In this document: piece by piece, positions 9,140 through 18,817 of the stretch
How the letters are laid out: each line of letters begins with the position of its first letter
Numbering within the stretch: position 1 is the stretch's first letter
NCBI RefSeq assembly: GCF_001718795.1
Contig: NZ_CP013437.1
Span: 372,001-436,000, forward strand
DNA: 64,000 nt
Direction of reading: 5' to 3'
Source: Burkholderia latens
GTDB taxonomy: Bacteria; Pseudomonadota; Gammaproteobacteria; Burkholderiales; Burkholderiaceae
Made by a program: the position numbers and the translations under genes
The notes under the pieces: generated by a model
The model's database searches: none
What the model was told of the DNA's origin: nothing
Seen by the model: the letters and a program-made list of their open reading frames with translations, nothing else

Positions 9140-10306
9140 GTGAAATCACCCGGTCTTGACGCGCGGACTTCGACGCGCCCGTTTCTGACACGCATCGCAC
9201 TGCCGGTTCGGCGTGCCCCGATCGCGCTCGCGTGCTGTGCGATTCTGCTCACCGCCTGCCACTCGCACGAGGCCGCCGCGCCCGAGCCGCAATCCGTGGT
9301 CGCGCTGCCCGTCCATGCGTCCGACGGTTCGGCGCAGCGCGTACTGCCCGCGCAGGTTCAGGCGCGCTATTCGACGCCGCTGTCGTTCCGGGTCGGCGGC
9401 AAGATCGTCGAGCGGCGCGTGCGCCTCGGCGACACCGTCAAGGCCGGCCAGACCGTCGCGACCCTCGATCCGACGGATCTGCACAACACGCTGCTGAACG
9501 CGCGCGCCCAGCTCGATGCCGCCGAGCACCGCGTCGCGTATGCGAAGCAGCAGCTGGATCGCGATCGCGCACAGGCCCAGGCGAACCTGATCGCCCCTGC
9601 CCAGCTGGAAACGACCCAGGATGCGTATGCGTCGGCGGCGGCGCAACGCGATTCCGCGCTTGCGCAAATGGCGCTCGCGAGCGATCAGCTGCGCTACGCG
9701 ACACTGGTTGCGGATCACGACGGCGTCATTACGTCGGAAGATGCCGATACCGGGCAGAACGTGCAGCCGGGGCAGGCGGTGTTTCATCTGGACTGGAGCG
9801 GCGACCTCGACATCGTCTGCGACGTCGCGGAGCGCGACCTGCCCGATCTCGCGGTAGGCCGCACTGCACACGTCAGCCTGACGGCACTGCCGGGCAAGGT
9901 GTACGACGCGCGCGTGCGGGAAGTCGCGGCGGCCGCGGATCCGCAAAGCCGCACCTGGCGCGTGAAGCTGACGCTGGTCGCGCCGGGGCCGGAGGTGCGC
10001 TCCGGGATGACCGCCAGCATCGCAATCGACGCCGCCGCCGACACCGGCGCGAACCACGCCGTGACGCTGCCCGCCACCGCGCTATTCCATCGCGGCGATG
10101 CGCCGGCCGTCTGGGTCGTTCGCAAAGGCAGCGACACGCTGGAGCTGCGCCCGGTGACGGTCGGTCGCTACGACGAGCGCACGGTCACGATCACCTCCGG
10201 TCTCGCGGAAAACGAGCGCGTGGTGATGCAAGGCGTTCACACGGTGAGCAACGGCCAGCACGTGCGCGTGGTACCGCCGCTGCATGCGGAGGACCTCACG
10301 TCATGA
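9140..10306 (+). CDS. RND efflux periplasmic adaptor lipoprotein
   Basis: Membrane-fusion (HlyD/AcrA-like) subunit, 388 aa, bridging the inner-membrane pump and the outer-membrane channel. The lipobox LLTAC near residue 39 indicates a lipid-anchored protein. The barrel-sandwich half motifs GKIVERRVRLGDTVKAGQTV and GVITSEDADTGQNVQPGQ flank an alpha-hairpin region at about 125-185. It starts with GTG at 9140. Its stop overlaps the pump start as ATGA. It is the first gene downstream of the TetR-controlled promoter. Confidence 0.92.
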   Translation: MKSPGLDARTSTRPFLTRIALPVRRAPIALACCAILLTACHSHEAAAPEPQSVVALPVHASDGSAQRVLPAQVQARYSTPLSFRVGGKIVERRVRLGDTVKAGQTVATLDPTDLHNTLLNARAQLDAAEHRVAYAKQQLDRDRAQAQANLIAPAQLETTQDAYASAAAQRDSALAQMALASDQLRYATLVADHDGVITSEDADTGQNVQPGQAVFHLDWSGDLDIVCDVAERDLPDLAVGRTAHVSLTALPGKVYDARVREVAAAADPQSRTWRVKLTLVAPGPEVRSGMTASIAIDAAADTGANHAVTLPATALFHRGDAPAVWVVRKGSDTLELRPVTVGRYDERTVTITSGLAENERVVMQGVHTVSNGQHVRVVPPLHAEDLTS

Positions 10307-13300
10307 ATGCTCCGGAACACCGCACGCCGGACAACGGCGGCCACGTCGCACACGCCGACGACGCAACGCGCGATGACAATCGCTTCAACCTCTCGGCCTG
10401 GGCGCTGAAACATCAGCAACTGGTGATTTTCCTGATCGGCCTCGCGACGATCTTCGGCGTGATCGGCTATACGCGCCTCGCGCAGTCGGAAGATCCGCCG
10501 TTCACGTTCCGCACGATGGTGATCCAGACCTACTGGCCCGGCGCGACCGCGCGCGAGGTGCAGGAACAGATCACCGACCGGATTGGCCGCCAGCTTCAGG
10601 CCGCGCCGTACGTCGACAACATCAAGAGCTACTCGCGCCCCGGCGAGTCGATGATCTTCTTCGCGATGAAGGATTCGGCGCCGGTCGACCAGGTGCCGGA
10701 AACCTGGTACCAAGTGCGCAAGAAGGTCGGCGACATACGCGCGACGCTGCCGAAGGGCACGGTCGGCCCGTTCTTCAACGACGAATTCGGCGACGTCTAC
10801 ACCAACATCTATGCGCTCGAAGGCGACGGCTATTCGCCCGCGCAACTGCACGACTATGCGGACAGGATACGCACGGCGCTGTTGCGCGTGCCGGGCGTCG
10901 CGAAGGTCGACAATTTTGGCGATCCGGCCCAGCACGTGTTCATCGAGATCTCGAATGCGCAGCTGACGCGCCTCGCGATCACGCCGCAGCAGCTCGCGCA
11001 AGCCATCGACGCGCAAAACGCCGTCGCGCCGGTGGGCACGATCACGACGGCCGACGATCGCGTGTTCGTCCGACCGACCGGTGCGTTCAAGGACACGCAG
11101 GCGCTCGCCGACATGCTGGTCACCGTGAACGGCCGCACCTTCCGCCTGGGCGACGTCGCGAAGATCACGCGCGGTTACGACGATCCGCCGGTCACGCAGA
11201 TGCGCGCCAACGGCCATGCGGTGCTCGGCATCGGCGTCACGATGCAAAAAGGCGGCGACGTGATCGATCTCGGCAAGGCGCTCGACGCGAAGGCGGCCGA
11301 GCTGCAGCGCGGTTTGCCGGCCGGCCTGAAGCTGACCGCGGTGTCGAGCATGCCGCATGCGGTGAAGCATTCGGTGGACGACTTCGTCGAAGCGGTCGGT
11401 GAAGCCGTCGCGATCGTGCTCGTCGTGAGCCTGGTGTCGCTGGGCTTGCGCACCGGCATGGTCGTCGTCATCACGATTCCGATCGTGCTCGCCGTGACGG
11501 CATTGTGCATGCACGCGTTCGGCATCGGCCTCGACAAGGTGTCGCTCGGCACGCTCGTGCTCGCGCTCGGGCTGCTGGTGGACGACGCGATCATCGCGGT
11601 CGAAATGATGGCGGTGAAGCTCGAGCAAGGCTGGACCCGCGCACGCGCGGCAGCGTTCGCGTACACGAGCACGGCGTTTCCGATGCTGACCGGCACGCTG
11701 GTGACGGTATCGGGCTTCCTGCCGATCGCGCTCGCCAAGTCGAGCACCGGCGAATACACGCGCTCGATCTTCGAGGTGTCGGCGATCTCGCTGATCGTTT
11801 CGTGGTTCGCGGCCGTCGTGCTGGTGCCGCTGCTTGGCTATCACATGCTGCCCGAGCAACAGCATCACGGTGCGCATGCACATGATCACGATGTCTATGA
11901 GACCGGTTTTTACCGACGCCTGTCGGGCTGGATTTCGGCTTGCATCGAGCGCCGCTGGCTCGTGCTGGGCGTGACAGCCGTGCTGTTCGCGATTGCGATG
12001 GCGGCATTCACGCGCGTGCCGCAGCAGTTCTTCCCCAACTCGGAGCGCCCCGAACTGCTGGTCGACATGCGACTGCCCGAAGGCGCGTCGTTCGACGCGA
12101 CGCTGCGCGAAGCTAAACGGCTCGAGAAGGTGCTGAACGGCCGCCCTGAAATCGACCACGTGATCGATTTCGTCGGCACCGGTGCGCCGCGCTTCTACCT
12201 GCCGCTCGACCAGCAACTCCAGCAACCGAACTTCGCCCAGTTCGTGATCACGGCCAAGGACATCGAAGCGCGCGATCGCCTGTCGCATTGGCTTGAATCG
12301 ACGCTGGCAAACAGCTTCCCGACCGTGCGCACGCGCGTTGCCCGCCTCGAAAACGGTCCGCCCGTCGGCTTTCCGATCAAGTTCCGCGTGAGCGGCGACG
12401 ACATCGCGACCGTACGCGGCATCGCGGAAAAGGTCGCGGACAAGGTGCGCGCCGACAGCCGCACGCGCAACGTGCAATTCGACTGGGACGAGCCGGCCGA
12501 GCGCTCGGTGTCGTTCGAGATCGACCAACTGAAGGCGCGCCAGCTCGGCGTGACGTCGGAGGACGTGTCGAGCTTCCTCGCGATGACGCTGTCGGGCTAC
12601 ACGGTCACGCAGTATCGCGAGCGCGACAAGCTGATCGACGTCGATCTGCGCGCGCCGAAGAGCGAGCGCGTCGATCCGTCGAAGCTCGCGGGCCTCGCGA
12701 TCCCGACGCCGCACGGCCCGGTGCCGCTCTCCGCCATCGGCCACGTGCGCGACACGCTCGAATACGGCGTGATCTGGGAGCGCGACCGTCAGCCGACGGT
12801 CACCGTACAGGCCGACGTGCGCGGCGAAGCGCCGAGCATCGGCGTGACGCGCGACATCGACGCCGCGCTCGCACCGGTGCGCGCGACGCTGCCGGCCGGA
12901 TACCGGATCGAGATCGGCGGTGCGGCCGAGGAAAGCGTGAAGGGCCAGACGTCGATCAACGCGCAGATGCCGCTGATGATCATCGCGGTGCTGACATTGC
13001 TGATGATCCAGCTGAAGCGCTTCTCGCGCACGTTCATCGTCGTGCTGACGGCGCCGCTCGGCCTGATCGGCGTGGTCGCCGCGCTGCTGCTGTTCGGCAA
13101 GCCGTTCGGCTTCGTCGCGCTGCTCGGCGTAATCGCGATGTTCGGGATCATCATGCGCAATTCGGTGATCCTGGTCGACCAGATCGACCAGGACATCGCG
13201 GCCGGCCAGCCCCGCTTCACCGCGATCGTCGGCGCGACGGTGCGCCGCTTCCGGCCGATCATGCTGACCGCCGCGGCCGCCGTGCTCGCGCTGATCCCGC

Positions 13301-13473
13301 TGTTGCGCTCCGGCTTCTTCGGCCCGATGGCAACCGCGCTGATGGGCGGCATCACGATCGCGACGGTGCTGACCATCTTCTTCCTGCCGGCGCTCTATGC
13401 GACCTGCTTCAAGGTGCGCGCCGACGAACGCGAGTCGCGCGCAACGGACATCGCGTCCACGGAGACATGCTGA
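10303..13473 (+). CDS. RND efflux pump inner-membrane permease
   Basis: Proton-driven RND transporter, 1056 aa, with the duplicated layout of one N-terminal helix, a large periplasmic loop and a six-helix bundle per half. LGLLVDDAIIAVEMM in TM4 carries the paired acidic residues of proton relay. The N-terminal segment VIGYTRLAQSEDPPFTFRTM is typical of the pump group that keeps the company of NodT-type channels. A His-rich stretch (QQHHGAHAHDHD) lies near residue 520 in the cytoplasmic linker between halves. The substrate is not predictable, but linkage to pqiABC suggests lipophilic or membrane-active compounds. The stop overlaps the next start. Confidence 0.94.
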   Translation: MNAPEHRTPDNGGHVAHADDATRDDNRFNLSAWALKHQQLVIFLIGLATIFGVIGYTRLAQSEDPPFTFRTMVIQTYWPGATAREVQEQITDRIGRQLQAAPYVDNIKSYSRPGESMIFFAMKDSAPVDQVPETWYQVRKKVGDIRATLPKGTVGPFFNDEFGDVYTNIYALEGDGYSPAQLHDYADRIRTALLRVPGVAKVDNFGDPAQHVFIEISNAQLTRLAITPQQLAQAIDAQNAVAPVGTITTADDRVFVRPTGAFKDTQALADMLVTVNGRTFRLGDVAKITRGYDDPPVTQMRANGHAVLGIGVTMQKGGDVIDLGKALDAKAAELQRGLPAGLKLTAVSSMPHAVKHSVDDFVEAVGEAVAIVLVVSLVSLGLRTGMVVVITIPIVLAVTALCMHAFGIGLDKVSLGTLVLALGLLVDDAIIAVEMMAVKLEQGWTRARAAAFAYTSTAFPMLTGTLVTVSGFLPIALAKSSTGEYTRSIFEVSAISLIVSWFAAVVLVPLLGYHMLPEQQHHGAHAHDHDVYETGFYRRLSGWISACIERRWLVLGVTAVLFAIAMAAFTRVPQQFFPNSERPELLVDMRLPEGASFDATLREAKRLEKVLNGRPEIDHVIDFVGTGAPRFYLPLDQQLQQPNFAQFVITAKDIEARDRLSHWLESTLANSFPTVRTRVARLENGPPVGFPIKFRVSGDDIATVRGIAEKVADKVRADSRTRNVQFDWDEPAERSVSFEIDQLKARQLGVTSEDVSSFLAMTLSGYTVTQYRERDKLIDVDLRAPKSERVDPSKLAGLAIPTPHGPVPLSAIGHVRDTLEYGVIWERDRQPTVTVQADVRGEAPSIGVTRDIDAALAPVRATLPAGYRIEIGGAAEESVKGQTSINAQMPLMIIAVLTLLMIQLKRFSRTFIVVLTAPLGLIGVVAALLLFGKPFGFVALLGVIAMFGIIMRNSVILVDQIDQDIAAGQPRFTAIVGATVRRFRPIMLTAAAAVLALIPLLRSGFFGPMATALMGGITIATVLTIFFLPALYATCFKVRADERESRATDIASTETC

Positions 13474-14939
13474 TGAAACTCTCTCGTATCACTACGGCGC
13501 TGGCCGCGACTGCCGCGCTGGGCCTGAGCGGCTGCGCGCTGGCCCCGAGCAGCACGCCGCCCGCCATGCCGTCGCCCGCGCATTACGGCGCAGAGCCGCA
13601 GGTGCGGCAGACGGTGGCTGCGCAAGGTGTCGCGCAGCAATTCGACGTCGGCGCCGCGCCCGTTCCGCAATGGTGGCGCCTGTATCGCTCCAGCGCGCTC
13701 GACGCGCTGGTCGACGAAGGCCTGCGCGCGAATCCGACACTGGCCGCGACGGAGAAAACGCTCGCCGCCGCACAGCAGGAACTGCGCGCGCAGATCGGCG
13801 CGTCGACGCTGCCGTCGCTCGACGCGAACGCGCAGGTTGCGCGCACGCGCACCCCGGACATCTCCGGCGCCGGGGCGCAAAGCCTGCGTTACAACGTATT
13901 CGTCGGACAGCTGCAGGCGCACTACACGTTCGACCTGTTCGGCGCGACGCGCTATGCGAATGCGGCCAGCGCCGCGCGCGTCGACGTGCGCGGTTGCGAG
14001 CTCGAAGCGGCGCGGCGTGCGCTGGCCGCCAACATCGTCGGCGCCGCGATCGGCGCGGCGGCGCTCGATCGCCAGATCCTGCTGACCGAGCGTCTGGTGG
14101 CGGTCGCGCAAGCATCCGCGGCCGAGGACCAGCAGCGCTACGCGCTCGGCGCGATGTCCCACGCGCAGGCGCTGGCGTCGACGCAAGGCGCAGCGTCGCT
14201 CGCGGCGACGCTGCCGGCGCTGCGCCAGCAACGCGCGAGCGCGGTCCACGCGCTGGCGATCCTGCTCGGCCGCACGCCGGACGCGCCGCCGCCGATCCCG
14301 GCTTTCACCGAGCTGTCGCTGCCGGAACACGTGCCGGTGGCCGTGCCTTCCGACCTGCTGAAAGCGCGCCCCGACATCCGCGCGGCCGAGGCCGCCGTGC
14401 GGGCCGCGGCGGCGGACGTCGGCGAGGCGACCGCGCAGATGTTCCCGAGCCTGTCGCTCACCGCGTCGATGGGGCGCGGCGGCTTCAGTTGGCCCGCGCT
14501 GCTGTCGGGTGCGGGCGGGCTGTGGGCGGTCGGCGCCGGGCTGTCGCAGCCGCTGTTCCACGGTGGCGCGCTGCTGGCTCACCGGCGCGCGTCGCGCGAC
14601 CTGTACGACGCGGCCGTGCTGCAGTACAAGGCGGCGGTGCTGTCCGCGTTCGGGGACGTCGCCGATTCGCTCGCGGCGCTGGACAACGACGCGCAAGCGC
14701 TGGAGGCGAACGAACTCGCGGCACGTGCCGCGGGCGCGGCTTTCGACGAAACGGCGCAACGCCGCGCGCTGGGCGCGGTGCCCATGTCCGCGCAACAGGC
14801 GAGCGAGCAACGCTATCTGAGCGCGGAACTGGACGCGGTGCGTGCCGCGAGCCGCCGGATGACGGATACGGCCGCGCTGCTGCAGGCAATGGGCGAACTG
14901 CCGCCCGACGCCCACGCGACGATCGCGGCCCGGCAATAG
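13473..14939 (+). CDS. RND outer-membrane efflux lipoprotein (NodT/OprM family)
   Basis: 488 aa outer-membrane factor completing the tripartite pump. The signal peptide and lipobox LGLSGC end near residue 20. Two OEP repeats follow (WWRLYRSSALDALVDEGL near 60; LLKARPDIRAAEAAVRAAAADVGEA near 300). ATG 13473 has GGAG eight bases upstream and overlaps the pump stop as TGATG. An in-frame ATG at 13467 would add two residues. A 134-base gap separates it from the pqi genes on the same strand. Confidence 0.92.
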   Translation: MKLSRITTALAATAALGLSGCALAPSSTPPAMPSPAHYGAEPQVRQTVAAQGVAQQFDVGAAPVPQWWRLYRSSALDALVDEGLRANPTLAATEKTLAAAQQELRAQIGASTLPSLDANAQVARTRTPDISGAGAQSLRYNVFVGQLQAHYTFDLFGATRYANAASAARVDVRGCELEAARRALAANIVGAAIGAAALDRQILLTERLVAVAQASAAEDQQRYALGAMSHAQALASTQGAASLAATLPALRQQRASAVHALAILLGRTPDAPPPIPAFTELSLPEHVPVAVPSDLLKARPDIRAAEAAVRAAAADVGEATAQMFPSLSLTASMGRGGFSWPALLSGAGGLWAVGAGLSQPLFHGGALLAHRRASRDLYDAAVLQYKAAVLSAFGDVADSLAALDNDAQALEANELAARAAGAAFDETAQRRALGAVPMSAQQASEQRYLSAELDAVRAASRRMTDTAALLQAMGELPPDAHATIAARQ

Positions 14940-15073
14940 CCGGCGCCTATCCCGACGCGCCCGGTCGCGCGCCTTTCGCGCCACGCCGGGCGAATTCATG
15001 GTTCCGAAGCCCGACGCGCGACGTGTCGCGTGTTGCGCGTCGCGCTTCCGTTACGCCGCCTGATGGATTCCCG

Positions 15074-16411
15074 ATGAAACCCGACAACGTGATCGCATGC
15101 CACGAATGCGATCTGCTGCTCCAGCGTCCGCCGCGCCTGCGGGCGCTGGTCCCACACTGCCCCCGATGCGGCGCGCGCGTGAGCGGCGCGGCGCCCGGCC
15201 CCAAGACGCTCGACCGGATGTGCGCGCTGGCGCTTGCCGCGCTGCTCATGTACTGCGTCGCGCAAATCTTCCCGATCGTCGCGCTCGACGCGGCCGGCGT
15301 CGTCTCGCACGCGACGCTGGCCGACGCCGTTCGCGCGCTGTGGTCGAACGGCCAGCCGGTCGTGGCGGTGCTCGTGTTCGGCACGACGATGCTGTTTCCG
15401 CTGCTGGAGCTGGCCGCGTGGCTGTACCTGCTCGCGCCGTTGCGCGCAGCGCGCGTGCCGCGGCGCTTCGCGCCGGTCCTGCATGCCGTTCAGCGATTGC
15501 GGCCGTGGAGCATGGTGGAAGTGCTGATGCTCGGCGTGCTCGTCACGATGGTGAAGATGACGAGCGTGGCGCACGTGATCGCCGGGCCCGCGCTGTTCGC
15601 GTTCGCCGGCCTCGCCGGAATGCTCGCGTTCCTGTCGTCGATCGAGCCGGCCGGCCTGTGGAATGCGCGCGACGAACTCGTCGCGCTGCGGCCGTCCGAC
15701 GCCGACGATCCGGTGCCGTCCGCAGGCGGCATCACGGTACCCGACGCACTTCCGGCTACCGGCGGCAGCAGCGGCTCGAGTGGCCTCACGGCCCACGCCG
15801 CCGGATTGATCGCGTGTCATCACTGCGCGCGCGTGCAGCCCGCGCCCGCGCACGGCCAGCGCTGCACGCGCTGCGGGTCGCCGCTGCACGCGCGGCGCCC
15901 GCGCAGCGTCGCGCGCACCGCCGCGCTCGCCGCCGCCGCCGCCCTGCTCTACATCCCGGCGAACCTGCTGCCCGTCATGCGCGCGACGTCGCTCGGCCGG
16001 GCCGAGGACGACACGATCCTCGGCGGTGTCGCGTACTTCTGGACGTCGGGCGACTGGGCGCTCGCCGTCGTCGTGTTCGTCGCCAGCGTGCTCGTGCCGA
16101 TGCTCAAGCTCGCGATCCTCGCGTTGCAGGCGACGGCCGCGCATCGCGGCGCGCGATGGCGCCCGCGCGAACGCGCACGACTCCACAGGCTCGTCGAGTG
16201 CGTGGGCCGCTGGTCGATGCTCGACGTGTTCGTCGTCGCGCTGACGATTGCGCTCGTGCATTTCGGCACGTTCGCCGACATCACGCCCGGCCCCGGCGCG
16301 CTCGAGTTCGGCGCCGTGGTCGTGCTCACCATGTGCGCGTCGATGCAGTTCGATCCGCGGCTGATCTGGGACGGCGCGTGTGGCCCGACGGCCGCGCGTC
16401 GAACCTCGTGA
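15074..16411 (+). CDS. pqiA: PqiA-like membrane protein (first locus)
   Basis: 445 aa with two PqiA domains of four predicted helices each. Each domain is preceded by a zinc-ribbon-like pair: CHECDLLLQ...CPRCG near residue 10 and CHHCARVQP...CTRCG near residue 250. PqiA anchors the PqiB tunnel in the inner membrane for lipid movement across the envelope. The order pqiA-pqiB-pqiC is complete here. No strong Shine-Dalgarno is seen upstream of ATG 15074. It probably belongs to the efflux transcript, as no terminator was recognised in the 134-base gap. Confidence 0.92.
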   Translation: MKPDNVIACHECDLLLQRPPRLRALVPHCPRCGARVSGAAPGPKTLDRMCALALAALLMYCVAQIFPIVALDAAGVVSHATLADAVRALWSNGQPVVAVLVFGTTMLFPLLELAAWLYLLAPLRAARVPRRFAPVLHAVQRLRPWSMVEVLMLGVLVTMVKMTSVAHVIAGPALFAFAGLAGMLAFLSSIEPAGLWNARDELVALRPSDADDPVPSAGGITVPDALPATGGSSGSSGLTAHAAGLIACHHCARVQPAPAHGQRCTRCGSPLHARRPRSVARTAALAAAAALLYIPANLLPVMRATSLGRAEDDTILGGVAYFWTSGDWALAVVVFVASVLVPMLKLAILALQATAAHRGARWRPRERARLHRLVECVGRWSMLDVFVVALTIALVHFGTFADITPGPGALEFGAVVVLTMCASMQFDPRLIWDGACGPTAARRTS

Positions 16412-16451
16412 ACGGGCGCCAGCCCGCCGATTTCTTTCGAATTCCAAAACG

Positions 16452-18047
16452 ATGCATCCGTTCGATTTACCTCAACCCGAGATCCGGCCGCGCAGCCGCT
16501 GGATTCCATCGCTCGTCTGGATCGTGCCGCTCGTATGCGCGCTGATCGGGCTGTCGCTCGTGATCCGGACCGTCGCCGCGACCGGCCCGACGATCACCGT
16601 CACGTTCGCCAACGCCGAAGGTCTCGAAGCCGGCAAGACCAAGGTCCGCTTCAAGGACGTCGATATCGGCTCCGTCCAGAGCATCACGCTCACCCCCGAC
16701 TTCAAGCGCGTGGTCGTCGCGATTCAACTGACCCGCGATGCCGCGCGCTTCGCGAACCGCGGCACGCGCTTCTGGGTCGTCCGGCCGCGCATCGGCGCGA
16801 CCGGAATTTCCGGGCTCGGCACGCTGCTCTCCGGCGCGTACATCGGCGCGGACCTCGGCCGCTCCCCGCAGAAGGAAACCGCGTTCACCGGCCTCGAAAC
16901 GCCGCCCGCCGTCACCGCGGACCAGCAGGGCCGACGCTATCGGCTGCACGGCGACTCGCTCGGCTCGATCGACATCGGCTCGCCGGTGTTCTACCGGCAT
17001 CTGCAGGTCGGTCAGGTGGTCGGCTTCTCGCTCGACGAAAAAGGTACAGGCGTCGACGTGCAGGTGTTCGTGAATGCCCCTTACGACAAATACGTCGACA
17101 ACAACACGCGCTGGTGGCACGCAAGCGGCGTGGACCTGCGGCTCGACTCGAACGGCCTGAAACTGAACACGCAATCACTCGCGACGGTCGTCGTCGGCGG
17201 GCTCGCATTCCAGTCTCCGCCTGGCCAGCCGGACGCGCCGCAAGCCGCCGACAACGCATCGTTCCGGCTCGCGCCGGACGAAGCCGACGCGATGCGCGAT
17301 CCGGACGGCACACCGCTGATGGTCGTGATGCGCTTCGACCAGTCGCTGCGCGGGTTGTCCGTCGGCGCGCCGGTCGACCTGCGCGGCATCGCACTCGGCC
17401 AGGTCACCAACATCGGCATCGAGTACAACGAACGCATGCGCAACTTCAGCATGAAGGTCACGATGGCGCTGTATCCATCGCGACTGAGCCGGCACAGCGA
17501 CACGGCGCTCCCTGCACCGGACACGGCCGGCGGCCATGAACTGCTCGAGCACCTGGTGGTACAGGGGCTGCGCGGGCAGTTGCGCACCGGCAGCCTGCTG
17601 ACCGGCCAGCTCTATGTCGCACTCGACATGTTCCCGAAAGCGCCGCGTGCGAGCGTCGACGTGCACCGCACGCCGGTGGAGCTGCCGACCGTGCCGAACA
17701 CGCTCGACGAACTGCAGGTGCAGATCGCCGACATCGCGCGCAAGCTCGACCAGGTGCCGTTCGACCGTATCGGCAACAACCTGAACGGCGCGCTCGCGCA
17801 TGCGAACGAATTGTTCGGCCATCTCGACCAGCAGGTCGTGCCGCAGGCGCACGACACGCTGGCGGCCGCACAACGCACGTTCGACGCGGCCGAGTCCACG
17901 CTGCGGCAGAATTCGCCGATGCAATCCGACGTGCACGAAGCGATGCAGTCGCTCACGCATACGCTGCAGTCGTTGAACGCGCTCGCGGATTATCTGGAGC
18001 GTCATCCGGAAGCGCTGCTGTTCGGCAAGAAGGGAGACCGGCAATGA
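16452..18047 (+). CDS. pqiB: PqiB MCE-domain protein (three MCE domains)
   Basis: 531 aa. One N-terminal membrane anchor (residues about 20-40) is followed by three MCE domains. These begin near ITVTFANAEGLEAGKTKVRF (residue 50), LGSIDIGSPVFYRHLQVGQV (residue 175) and LRGLSVGAPVDLRGIALGQV (residue 300). A helical C-terminal needle follows. This matches the triple-MCE PqiB that forms a periplasm-spanning lipid conduit. An in-frame upstream start at 16380 would overlap pqiA, and 16452 is preferred because the conserved N-terminus begins there. The stop overlaps pqiC as ATGA. Confidence 0.92.
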   Translation: MHPFDLPQPEIRPRSRWIPSLVWIVPLVCALIGLSLVIRTVAATGPTITVTFANAEGLEAGKTKVRFKDVDIGSVQSITLTPDFKRVVVAIQLTRDAARFANRGTRFWVVRPRIGATGISGLGTLLSGAYIGADLGRSPQKETAFTGLETPPAVTADQQGRRYRLHGDSLGSIDIGSPVFYRHLQVGQVVGFSLDEKGTGVDVQVFVNAPYDKYVDNNTRWWHASGVDLRLDSNGLKLNTQSLATVVVGGLAFQSPPGQPDAPQAADNASFRLAPDEADAMRDPDGTPLMVVMRFDQSLRGLSVGAPVDLRGIALGQVTNIGIEYNERMRNFSMKVTMALYPSRLSRHSDTALPAPDTAGGHELLEHLVVQGLRGQLRTGSLLTGQLYVALDMFPKAPRASVDVHRTPVELPTVPNTLDELQVQIADIARKLDQVPFDRIGNNLNGALAHANELFGHLDQQVVPQAHDTLAAAQRTFDAAESTLRQNSPMQSDVHEAMQSLTHTLQSLNALADYLERHPEALLFGKKGDRQ

Positions 18048-18754
18048 ACGCGCGCCTGTTTCGCCGCCTTCGCATGACCGCGCGGATCGCGACGTGCGCC
18101 GCGCTTGCCGTGCTGAGCGCATGCGCGTCGCCGCCCGTGCACTTTCACACGCTGTCGGCGCCGGCCGGCGCCGGCGGCGACCGCGCCGCCCATCCCGCAT
18201 GGCTGATCGACATCCAGACCCTGCACGTCGCGGCGCCCGCCGACGGCACCCGGCTCGTCGTGCAGCGCGGCCCCGGCCTGGCCGACATCCTGGAGCAGGA
18301 ACGCTGGGCCGCCCCGCTGGGCGACGAAATGCGCGACGGGCTGTCGACGCGCATCGCGTCCGGGCTGGGTGCGATCGACGTTCACCGCGTTGCCTATCCG
18401 GACGGCACGCCCGTCTACCGGATCGCCGTGGACGTCCAGCGGATCGAATCGTGGCCGGCGTCGCACGTGCTGCTCGACGCAACCTGGAGCGTCAGCGCCG
18501 CGGCGGCGGCCCCGCCCGCGCAACGGGCACTGACGTGCCGCAGCATCGTCCGAGTCGATGCGTCGGCGGGCTACGATGCGCTCGTCGATGCGCATCGCCG
18601 CGCGCTCGATGCGCTCGCGCACGCGATCGCGGCCGGCATTCGCGCGGTGGCCACGCACGCAGCGGCGCCCGCCGACTGTCGCGCGGGCGGACCCGACCCG
18701 ACAGTCGCGCGTCGTGCCGCGGGCCGCGGCACGCCAGACACGTCCGACGATTGA
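18044..18754 (+). CDS. pqiC: PqiC-like outer-membrane lipoprotein
   Basis: 236 aa. A signal peptide ends in the lipobox AVLSAC near residue 27, followed by the ABC-auxiliary (DUF330-type) lipoprotein fold, with RLVVQRGPGLADILEQERWA near residue 70. It is the outer-membrane partner of PqiB. It is coupled to pqiB by an ATGA overlap and ends the rightward operon, facing a convergent TetR across a strong hairpin. Confidence 0.9.
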   Translation: MNARLFRRLRMTARIATCAALAVLSACASPPVHFHTLSAPAGAGGDRAAHPAWLIDIQTLHVAAPADGTRLVVQRGPGLADILEQERWAAPLGDEMRDGLSTRIASGLGAIDVHRVAYPDGTPVYRIAVDVQRIESWPASHVLLDATWSVSAAAAAPPAQRALTCRSIVRVDASAGYDALVDAHRRALDALAHAIAAGIRAVATHAAAPADCRAGGPDPTVARRAAGRGTPDTSDD

Positions 18755-18786
18755 GCCGGCGCCGCGGCAACGCGGCGAACCGGAAC

Positions 18787-18810
18787 GGGCGGCCGGTATC
18801 GCGGCCGCCC
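18787..18810. terminator. Hairpin between convergent pqiC and tetR
   Basis: GGGCGGCCG (18787-18795), loop GTATCG, CGGCCGCCC (18802-18810): a perfect 9-bp stem in the 63-base gap between two converging genes. There is no T-run on either side, so it may act with Rho or as a barrier to readthrough. Confidence 0.5.
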
Positions 18811-18817
18811 GGCCGCA

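Noticed and set aside
10237..12744. Minus-strand frame of 835 codons opposite the RND pump
   Set aside because: Fully inside the pump gene, Arg-rich, with no recognisable domain.
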